Source: UBA1306 sp964396415 (GTDB lineage: Bacteria; Spirochaetota; Spirochaetia; Treponematales; Rectinemataceae). Taken from it: a stretch of 7,224 nucleotides of DNA. The position numbers and the translations under genes were made by a program. The DNA is taken from NCBI GenBank assembly GCA_964396415.1, contig CAYNFM010000139.1, positions 1-7,224 on the forward strand. The letters run 5' to 3'. The number at the start of each line of letters is the position of its first letter. Position 1 is the stretch's first letter. Of this stretch, positions 1 through 5,634 are shown one piece after another. The notes beneath the pieces were generated by a model. It did not search any database. It was given only the letters and a program-made list of their open reading frames with translations, and was not told the origin of the DNA.

Positions 1-1401
1 CTCGAGCCGCGCCTTGAGCTTGCGGACCCTGTCGCGCACTTCGGCCGCTCGCTCGTAATTCTGCGTGGATACGAGGGCGAGCTTGTCGTCGGTGAGGTGG
101 CGGATCTCGGCCTCGACCTCCGCGAGCTCGGGAGGCCGAGAAGGCCCGCCGATCTTCTTGAGGGCCCCGGCCTCGTCCAGGAGATCGATCGCCTTGTCGG
201 GGAGGAATCGGTCCGAGACGTAGCGCCGGGCGAGCTCGACGGAGGCCTCGACCGCCCGCCTGGTGTAGGAGACTCCGTGGAACTCCTCGTACCGCGCCTT
301 GACGCCCTCGAGGATCTCGATCGACTCTATGGGTCCCGGCTCCTCGATCAGGACGGATTGGAAACGCCTCTCGAGGGCGGCGTCCTTTTCGAAGCGCTTC
401 CGGTACTCGTCGAGCGTCGTCGCCCCGATGCACTGTATCTCGCCTCGCGAAAGGGCGGGCTTCAGCATATTGGACGCGTCTATGGTCCCCTCGGCGCTGC
501 CGGCGCCTACGACCGTATGTATCTCGTCGATGAAGAGGATTATCCCGCCGGAGAGGGCGATCTCCTTCATTATGCGCTTGAGGCGCTCCTCGAACTCGCC
601 GCGGTACTTGGTGCCAGCGACGACGGCGGCCAGATCGAGGGCCAGTATGCGCTTCCGGGAAAGGGCCTCTGGCGATTCGCCGCGCGCGATGCGCTGGGCG
701 AGGGCTTCCACGATGGCCGTCTTCCCCACGCCGGGCTCGCCGACGAGGACGGGATTGTTCTTGGTCCGGCGCGAGAGTATCCGTACGACGCGGCCGATCT
801 CCCTCTCGCGACCGACGACGGGATCGAGCCTGCCTTCGCGGGCCAAGGCCGTGAGGTCTCGCGCGAATTCGTCGAGCAGGGGCGTCCGACTCCCCGAGGC
901 GGACTTGCCTTCGGCGCGGCCTTCGGGTCGAGCGGGGGCGCGCTCCTTGCGCTCCTCGGCCTGGGGCTCCCGCAGCAGGCGCACGGCGGCGCGAAGCTGC
1001 TCGTAGTATACGCCGATCCGCGCCAGATGGGCCTCGAGGGCCGAGCCCTGCTCGCGGGCGGCGGCTACGACGAAGTGCTCCGTGCCGATGTAGTCGGAAC
1101 CCGACATATTGGCTTCCTCGGCGGCTCCCTCGAGGAGGGAGCGCGAGCGACGCGCAAGGGGGAGGTCCCCGATTATCACGCTCGAGCGGCGCTTCTCGAT
1201 CGAACGATCGAGCTCGTCGCGCAGCTCGAGGGTATCGATCTTCAGGCTGCGAAGGGCCTTGAAGCCGATTCCTTCCCCCTCGTCGATGATCGCGAGGAGG
1301 ATGTGCTCCGGGAGCACCTGATCCGACCTGCTGCGCTTCGCCTCCTCTTGCGCGAGCACCGTCAGTACCCGCTGAGCCCGATGGGTCAAGCCCTTGAACA
1401 T
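1..1401 (-). CDS. clpC: ClpC, Hsp100/AAA+ unfoldase subunit of the Clp protease (partial, C-terminus outside window)
   Basis: ATP-driven unfoldase that threads substrates into the ClpP chamber in the cytoplasm. I read 467 codons without a stop; family members have about 800 residues, so the second AAA+ domain and the ClpP-binding loop lie beyond position 1. The N-terminal double Clp-N repeat covers about residues 1-145, with EHILL at 32-36 and TEHF at 107-110. A charged linker follows. The first AAA+ domain has Walker A GEPGVGKT (221-228), pore loop KYRGEFEE (265-272), Walker B FIDEIH (290-295), sensor GATT (326-329) and arginine finger ERR (344-346). A UVR-like M-domain coiled coil starts near 428 and runs to the edge, which argues for ClpC rather than ClpA. 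E32 and E108 align with the two phosphoarginine-binding glutamates of B. subtilis ClpC (E32, E106). The start ATG (1401-1399) shares one base with the upstream TGA and has a strong ribosome binding site. It should be co-transcribed with the McsA/McsB fusion. Confidence 0.95.
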   Translation of the reverse strand, partial: MFKGLTHRAQRVLTVLAQEEAKRSRSDQVLPEHILLAIIDEGEGIGFKALRSLKIDTLELRDELDRSIEKRRSSVIIGDLPLARRSRSLLEGAAEEANMSGSDYIGTEHFVVAAAREQGSALEAHLARIGVYYEQLRAAVRLLREPQAEERKERAPARPEGRAEGKSASGSRTPLLDEFARDLTALAREGRLDPVVGREREIGRVVRILSRRTKNNPVLVGEPGVGKTAIVEALAQRIARGESPEALSRKRILALDLAAVVAGTKYRGEFEERLKRIMKEIALSGGIILFIDEIHTVVGAGSAEGTIDASNMLKPALSRGEIQCIGATTLDEYRKRFEKDAALERRFQSVLIEEPGPIESIEILEGVKARYEEFHGVSYTRRAVEASVELARRYVSDRFLPDKAIDLLDEAGALKKIGGPSRPPELAEVEAEIRHLTDDKLALVSTQNYERAAEVRDRVRKLKARLE

Positions 1402-3017
1402 CAGGCGCCCTCCTCGATTACATATTCGGCGCGAGCCAGGGCGTCCTTTACCAGCCGAGCCCTCAGAGTATCGAGAGTCGAGGGGGACGGGATCCCGCCC
1501 ATGCCGGAGGCGAGGGCGACGGAGCCCGGGCCTAGGGCCTGGAGCAGGGATCCCATGACGCGGTGATCCGCGCCGACCAGCGAGGACCTGAGCGCGGCCA
1601 GGCGAAGGACGGAGAGAAGGGAGGCCGCCTCTTCGGCGCCCAGGAGCCTGCAATGCCGCGCGATGCCGAAGGCCCTGCCTTCGGCATCGACAAGGGCGTC
1701 GCGCCCTTTTTCGACTATCTCGGCTCGCGCCCTCCTCTCGGCCGCGATCACTTTGGCCAGGGCGGAGAGGATTTCCGCGACGAGCTCGTCGACCGTGGCC
1801 GCGTTCGACGGATCGATCCGGAGCTCGTAGACGGATCCTGCCGACTCTTCGCTCGAGGAATAGAAGCCCTTGAGCGCGGCGCCGTCGGAAAGGAGGGTCT
1901 TGAAGAGGCGATCGCGCATGCCGGCGGCGACGATCGCTGGTATGTGAATCGTGGCCGAAAGCGTACAGCCGATCCCGCAATCCGAGATCCTCGAGCAGAT
2001 CCAACCTATGCCGTCCTTGCGCGCGAAAGCGAAATCCTCGCCGACCCGATCGGCGAAGGAGAGAGCCCCGTCGATGGCGCCCGAGGGATCGAGACCCGGG
2101 ACCACGCTCCTGACTCGAAGGTGATCGCCTTCGTCGAGGAGGGCGTAGAGGCCGTCCTCCGCGTCGGAAAGGACGATGGCGGCATCGTCGGCCGCGTAGC
2201 CTCGCGGCACGATTCCGCGCTCGGAAAGGGAGCGCCTCGCGACGGGCCCGAGCCCGGCCATCGTCGCCTCTCGCCAAAAGCCGTAGGAGAGGATCTTCTC
2301 TCGAAGCGCGGCGCGAGAAGGGTTCGAAGGCCCGCCCGGAGACCCGGGGAAAGGAAGAGCGTCGATATTCCGGCATACTCTAGCCGAAGTGCAGAGCACG
2401 ACATCGTCCTCGGCCCCTTCGGCAGCGTCAAAGGCTCCGGGATCAAAGGGGAAATCGCCGGCGGCTCTCGCCGCCGGCGCGGCGACGAAGGTCGCCGGCG
2501 CCGTGGGGAGCGGGCTGGGGATCGCGCGGGAAAGCTCGTCGCGAAGACGGGCCGCCGTCTCGTAATCCTCGGAAGCCAGCGCGGCAGCGAGCTCGCGATC
2601 CAGCCGCCTCCGCTCCGACGCGGCGACGGGACGAGGCTCCCTATCGGCTCTCGGGCGCCCCGGCGCCGACACGGCCCTGCGCCCGAGGATCCTGGAAATC
2701 TCGTGGAAGAATGCGTCGGCGCATCGGGAACAGCCGAGCCTGGCCTCTCGCTTGAGCGCGACGAGCTCGAGGCCGCAGCCGGGACAGGCGATGCCGGCGC
2801 CGGGAAGGCGCGACGAGTCCAGGCTATCGCCGATCAGATCGTCGATGTTGAGCTCGAAGCCGCCTTTGCCCGCGCTTATGCCCCGGCCCTTGGCGCAGGA
2901 TTCGCAGAGGGCGATGTCGCAGCCTTCGTCCCCCTCGCCATTCCGTCGGATGAAGACGAAGGCTTCGCGTTCGCCGCATTGCACGCAGGTCACGTTCTTG
3001 AATATAGCCGAAGACAT
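1401..3017 (-). CDS. McsA-McsB fusion: zinc-finger/UVR adaptor joined to a degenerate protein-arginine-kinase domain
   Basis: A 538-residue protein joining what are two genes in Bacillus. The McsA part has four CxxC pairs (C11/C14, C38/C41, C78/C81, C96/C99), expected to bind zinc, and a UVR motif at about 137-163. An Ala/Pro-rich linker (about 164-195) leads to a McsB-like guanidino-kinase domain (about 200-538). That homology is clear from DEGDHLRVRSVVPG (295-308) and IHIPAI (357-362). In a gapless alignment to B. subtilis McsB from memory, key positions have changed. The first ATP-binding Arg of SSRIR is S211, the second Glu of NEEDH is G297, the active-site Cys is R343, the GLR Arg is T352, the RGxYGE motif reads KGFYSS (383-388), and the first Arg of RDxxRA is L515. 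A catalytically dead kinase is therefore likely, but not proven. No clear ribosome binding site precedes the ATG at 3017; it was chosen because it gives the usual short lead before the first CxxC. clpC follows directly; no ctsR is adjacent. Confidence 0.88.
   Translation of the reverse strand: MSSAIFKNVTCVQCGEREAFVFIRRNGEGDEGCDIALCESCAKGRGISAGKGGFELNIDDLIGDSLDSSRLPGAGIACPGCGLELVALKREARLGCSRCADAFFHEISRILGRRAVSAPGRPRADREPRPVAASERRRLDRELAAALASEDYETAARLRDELSRAIPSPLPTAPATFVAAPAARAAGDFPFDPGAFDAAEGAEDDVVLCTSARVCRNIDALPFPGSPGGPSNPSRAALREKILSYGFWREATMAGLGPVARRSLSERGIVPRGYAADDAAIVLSDAEDGLYALLDEGDHLRVRSVVPGLDPSGAIDGALSFADRVGEDFAFARKDGIGWICSRISDCGIGCTLSATIHIPAIVAAGMRDRLFKTLLSDGAALKGFYSSSEESAGSVYELRIDPSNAATVDELVAEILSALAKVIAAERRARAEIVEKGRDALVDAEGRAFGIARHCRLLGAEEAASLLSVLRLAALRSSLVGADHRVMGSLLQALGPGSVALASGMGGIPSPSTLDTLRARLVKDALARAEYVIEEGA
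1409..1415 (-). promoter_or_regulatory. Ribosome binding site of clpC
   Basis: GAGGAGG on the minus strand, 7 bases before the clpC ATG. It lies inside the last codons of the McsA/McsB fusion and encodes part of its Glu-Glu-Gly tail. Together with the TGATG stop/start overlap it fixes the clpC start and suggests translational coupling. Confidence 0.8.
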
Positions 3018-3068
3018 AGAAAAAGGCCAGCGCTCGGCTGTATCATGATGCCGTCGGAGGTCGTGAAA
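3018..3068. promoter_or_regulatory. Divergent spacer between the mcsAB-clpC and ABC transporter operons
   Basis: These 51 bases lie between two divergently read start codons, so promoters for both directions must sit here or inside the flanking coding starts. The centre holds a perfect 8-bp palindrome, ATCATGAT (3042-3049). On the minus strand TTTTCA (3073-3068), a 16-base spacer and CATGAT (3051-3046 region) give a weak sigma70-like match; on the plus strand TATCAT (3041-3046) resembles a -10 box without a good -35. The promoter reading is speculative. No T-box, TPP riboswitch or clear CtsR-like direct heptad repeat was seen. Confidence 0.3.
3056..3061 (+). promoter_or_regulatory. Ribosome binding site deciding the start of the binding-protein gene
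   Basis: GGAGGT, 7 bases before the ATG at 3069. Two other in-frame ATG codons (3045 and 3048) lie upstream, but they have no such site and would put charged residues ahead of an otherwise ideal signal peptide. The site therefore favours 3069. Confidence 0.8.
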
Positions 3069-4031
3069 ATGCTCAGAGGCCCCTCCAGGCTGGCGCTCGC
3101 CGCGATCCTCTCGATCGGCGCTCTCGCGGCCTACGCCGCGCAGAAGCCGATCGTCGTCGCCGCGCTCAAGGGACCATCGGGAATCGGGATGGCGAGGCTC
3201 TTCGAGACGCCGCCCGATCCGGGCGACGGATCCGCGATACTGATGATCGCGGTCTCCAGCGCCGACCTCATGGTGGCGAAGCTGATCTCGGGGGAGTACG
3301 ATGCGGGCGTTTTGCCGGTCAACGTCGCGGCGAAGCTCTACAACGCCGGCGTGCCGATCAGGCTGGCCGCCATCGTCGGCGACGGCATGGTCTCCTTCCT
3401 ATGCTCGGATCCGGCTATATCCGGGCTCGCGGACTTGAGAGGCAGGAAGGTCAATGTCGCGGGCCAGGACGCGACTCCTGACTTCCTCTTTCGTCGCCTG
3501 CTCGAGGATGCCGGCGTCGATCCTCGAAAGGACCTGAGGCTCGATTACTCGCTCTCCTATCCCGAAGCGGCCTCGGCCCTCGCGGCGGGCAAGATCGCGT
3601 GCGCGATCTTGCCCGAGCCATTCGCGACGATGGCGCGCGCGACCAATCCCGCCCTTCGCTCTCCTATCGACCTCGGGGAGCTCTGGACGAGGCGGACGGG
3701 GCAGCGGAGCTATCCGATGACCGCCTTCGTGGTCTCGTCGAAGCTCGCCGCCGGGAGGCCGCGAACGGTCAAGGCCATACTCGCGGCCTATGCGTCGTCG
3801 ATCGCTTGGATAAAGGAAAGGCCTGCCGAAGCGGGCGCCCTCGTCGAGAAGGAGGGACTCGGCCTCACGGCAAGCATAGCGTCGAAAGCCATTCCCCTCT
3901 CTGCCTATGTCTTCACCGAGGCGCGGGCCGCCAGATCCTCCGTCGAGGCCCTCCTCGGCGCATTCCTCGACCTGGCTCCGGTCGCGGTCGGCGGGAAGCT
4001 CCCCGATGACGGATTCTACGCGTCCTTCTAG
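3069..4031 (+). CDS. ABC transporter periplasmic substrate-binding protein, NMT1/THI5-SsuA-TauA-like
   Basis: A 320-residue solute-binding protein expected to capture a small substrate in the periplasm and hand it to the permease encoded next. Residues 1-23 form a Sec signal peptide: Arg at 3 and 7, a hydrophobic core, and an AYA/A cleavage site after A23. There is no lipobox cysteine, so it should be soluble. The fold is typical of the COG0715 group: GEYDAGVLPVNVAAKLYNAG (75-94), a first-lobe segment DLRGRKVNVAG (122-132) followed by LLEDAGVDPRKD (144-155), then AALAAGKIACAILPEP-like sequence (168-184) where an exported ligand is usually contacted. The length is normal. The frame stays open far upstream, antisense to the McsB-like gene, but the ribosome binding site and signal peptide set the start. 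Its 3' end overlaps the permease gene by 26 bases. Nitrate, sulfonates, taurine and pyrimidine thiamine precursors are all carried by relatives; the ligand cannot be told here. Confidence 0.85.
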   Translation: MLRGPSRLALAAILSIGALAAYAAQKPIVVAALKGPSGIGMARLFETPPDPGDGSAILMIAVSSADLMVAKLISGEYDAGVLPVNVAAKLYNAGVPIRLAAIVGDGMVSFLCSDPAISGLADLRGRKVNVAGQDATPDFLFRRLLEDAGVDPRKDLRLDYSLSYPEAASALAAGKIACAILPEPFATMARATNPALRSPIDLGELWTRRTGQRSYPMTAFVVSSKLAAGRPRTVKAILAAYASSIAWIKERPAEAGALVEKEGLGLTASIASKAIPLSAYVFTEARAARSSVEALLGAFLDLAPVAVGGKLPDDGFYASF

Positions 4032-4776
4032 CGGCAGGACCCGCGCCTTGGCCGGAGGGGCGAGCCTGATCCTGCTGCTGGCAGCATGGGAAGCGGCCTC
4101 CCTCGCGATAGGCAAAGAGATAATCCTACCCTCCCCCGCCCGAGTGCTCGCCGTCGCGATCTCGCTTTATCCGACGCCGCCCTTCCTCTCCGATCTCTGG
4201 GCGACCTTCCTTCGGGGACTGGCGGCCTTCGGGCTCTCGGCCGGACTCGGCATCGCCGCGGGACTCGCATCGGGGCGGCGGCCGATCTTCGGCGCCATGC
4301 TCGCGCCCATCCTGACCGTCATACGCGCGACGCCCGTGCTGGCCCTCGTCCTGATCGCCCTCCTCTGGTTCCCTTCCGGCTTCGTCCCGATCTTCACGGC
4401 CTTCCTCATGGCCTTCCCCATCATGGCCACGAGCGCAGCCGAGGGCACCCTCGCTACCGACCCACGGCTCCTCGAAATGGCGCGTCTCTTCCGCGTGCCC
4501 GAACGCGAGCTGTTCCTCAAGCTGCGCTTGCCTTCCGCCGCGCCTCATCTGCTGTCCGGCGCCAAGAACGCCCTCGGCCTGTCGTGGAAGGTCGTCGTAG
4601 CCGGCGAGATACTCTGCCAGCCGACGAGGGCTCTCGGTACCGGAATGCAGGATTCTCGGCTCCTCCTCGAGTCGGCGAGCGTATTCGCCTGGGCCGTGGC
4701 GGCCGTGGCCCTTTGCGGCTTGACCGAATGGGCTCTCGGGCTCGCGGCGAGGAAGGCGGCACGGCATGGCCTATGA
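4006..4776 (+). CDS. ABC transporter permease, SsuC/TauC-like (BPD_transp_1)
   Basis: A 256-residue inner-membrane protein expected to form the channel, as a homodimer, of the importer encoded by its neighbours. Hydrophobic segments lie at about 14-35, 66-88, 97-121, 124-143, 184-203 and 225-247, consistent with the usual six. The cytoplasmic coupling loop is recognisable at 157-180: EMARLFRVPERELFLKLRLP matches the EAA motif in its Glu-x-Ala start and closing Leu-Pro. Arg163 stands where most relatives have Gly. The following ALGLSWKVVVAGEIL (189-203) is typical of nitrate/taurine/sulfonate-type permeases. The ATG at 4006 overlaps the binding-protein gene by 26 bases and has a modest GGGAAG site (3993-3998) before it. 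An earlier in-frame ATG at 3907 would add a Pro/Arg/Ser-rich leader without hydrophobic character and is less likely. The stop overlaps the ATPase gene by 11 bases. Confidence 0.88.
   Translation: MTDSTRPSSGRTRALAGGASLILLLAAWEAASLAIGKEIILPSPARVLAVAISLYPTPPFLSDLWATFLRGLAAFGLSAGLGIAAGLASGRRPIFGAMLAPILTVIRATPVLALVLIALLWFPSGFVPIFTAFLMAFPIMATSAAEGTLATDPRLLEMARLFRVPERELFLKLRLPSAAPHLLSGAKNALGLSWKVVVAGEILCQPTRALGTGMQDSRLLLESASVFAWAVAAVALCGLTEWALGLAARKAARHGL
4749..4756 (+). promoter_or_regulatory. Ribosome binding site of the ATPase gene
   Basis: GAGGAAGG, 9 bases before the ATG at 4766, placed inside the final codons of the permease. It supports this start and coupled translation of the two genes. 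Confidence 0.65.
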
Positions 4777-5497
4777 GCTGAAGGACCTGCGCGCGTCCTA
4801 CGACGGGATTCCCGTGGTGGACGGGATCACGCTCGATCTCGCGCCCCAATCGATCACCGTCATCCTCGGCCCCTCGGGTTGCGGAAAGACGACGCTGCTC
4901 AACTTGATCGCGGGACTCAAGGCGGCGGAATCGGGGGAGCGCATCGGCTTCGAGCGCTGCCGATTTTCCTACGCCTTCCAGGAGCCGCGTCTCCTGCCCT
5001 GGATCGATTGCAGGGAGAATGCCGCCTTCGCGCTCTCGGGCGCCTTGAAGCGAGACGAGGCGCTCGCGCGAGTCGACCGATTCCTGGCCGCCGCGGGATT
5101 GTCGGAGGCCGCTCATCTGAGACCGGGCGCGCTGTCCGGCGGGATGCGGCAGCGTCTCTCGCTCGCCCGCGCTTTCGCCTATCCCTCGGATATCCTCCTC
5201 ATGGACGAGGCCTTCCAGGCGGTGGATCTCAAGATGAAGCTCGAGCTGATGGACGTCTTCCTGAGTCTCTTGAGCGAAGAGAGGCGGACGGTCGTCTGCG
5301 TCACCCACGACGTCGAGGAAGCGGTCTATCTCGCTGATCGAGCGGTCGTGCTCTCTTCCCGGCCGGCGAGGATAATCGACGCATTTCCCGTGGACGTCCC
5401 GCGGAGCCGGCGCGCCCTCGGCGCGGCGGCGACTATGGACGCCGAATCGCGGCTCTACAAGCTCGCGCTCGCCCCCGAACGACCTTCCGTACGTTAG
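4766..5497 (+). CDS. ABC transporter ATP-binding protein, SsuB/TauB-like
   Basis: A 243-residue cytoplasmic ATPase expected to power the importer by binding the permease coupling loops. All catalytic motifs are present: Walker A GPSGCGKTT (35-43), Q-loop FQEPRLLPW (71-79), signature LSGGMRQR (123-130), Walker B ILLMDE (143-148) with catalytic Glu148, and the switch histidine in THD (180-182). Two details differ from the common TauB/SsuB form. Ala149 replaces the Pro after the catalytic Glu, and the D-loop reads QAVD (151-154) instead of GALD. Neither would be expected to abolish activity. The length matches single-domain ATPases with no extra regulatory domain. It is the last gene of a three-gene operon; its TAG stop is five bases before a hairpin that may be the operon terminator. 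Confidence 0.93.
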   Translation: MAYELKDLRASYDGIPVVDGITLDLAPQSITVILGPSGCGKTTLLNLIAGLKAAESGERIGFERCRFSYAFQEPRLLPWIDCRENAAFALSGALKRDEALARVDRFLAAAGLSEAAHLRPGALSGGMRQRLSLARAFAYPSDILLMDEAFQAVDLKMKLELMDVFLSLLSEERRTVVCVTHDVEEAVYLADRAVVLSSRPARIIDAFPVDVPRSRRALGAAATMDAESRLYKLALAPERPSVR

Positions 5498-5502
5498 ATG
5501 CG

Positions 5503-5534
5503 GTTCGCCGAAGGCGAACTTATAAATAAATTTC
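5503..5534 (+). terminator. Putative terminator hairpin after the ABC transporter operon
   Basis: GTTCGCC (5503-5509), loop GAA, GGCGAAC (5513-5519): a perfect 7-bp stem starting five bases after the ATPase stop. It is followed by an A/T-only stretch (5520-5533) that is conspicuous in this GC-rich DNA. The tail mixes A and T rather than being a clean T tract, so intrinsic termination is plausible but not certain. On the minus strand the A/T stretch precedes the stem, so it is less likely to terminate the sensor kinase gene. Confidence 0.45.
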
Positions 5535-5634
5535 NNNNNNNNNNNNNNNNNNNNNNNNNNNNNNNNNNNNNNNNNNNNNNNNNNNNNNNNNNNNNNNNNN
5601 NNNNNNNNNNNNNNNNNNNNNNNNNNNNNNNNNN
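5535..5634. other. Assembly gap of exactly 100 N
   Basis: A run of 100 undetermined bases. That round number is the usual placeholder for a scaffold join of unknown size, so real distance and content between the ABC operon and the sensor kinase are unknown. Any frame read across it is meaningless. The end of the sensor kinase gene lies in or past this gap. Confidence 0.97.

Noticed and set aside
97..1566. Long open frame of 489 codons on the plus strand across clpC
   Set aside because: It is antisense to a clear ClpC reading with all AAA+ motifs. Its product is Arg/Gly/Leu-rich with no recognisable domain, as expected from GC-rich codon bias.
1563..3068. Plus-strand frame running into the binding-protein gene, giving an apparent 822-residue protein
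   Set aside because: The upstream 500 or so codons are antisense to the McsA/McsB fusion and low in complexity. A ribosome binding site and signal peptide place the real start at 3069.
3018..3068. Riboswitch (for example TPP) controlling the ABC operon
   Set aside because: The spacer of 51 bases is too short for a TPP riboswitch and shows none of its conserved cores.
3399..4115. Minus-strand frame of 238 codons across the binding-protein and permease genes
   Set aside because: Shadow of the real plus-strand genes; Arg/Gly/Glu-rich, no domain and no plausible start signal.
4517..5308. Minus-strand frame of 263 codons across the permease and ATPase genes
   Set aside because: It lies opposite fully motif-supported transporter genes and shows no family features.
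5494..5534. Extension of the sensor kinase through the N run to a stop on the far side
   Set aside because: The gap length is a placeholder, so the frame across it is arbitrary. The coding region is only supported up to 5635.
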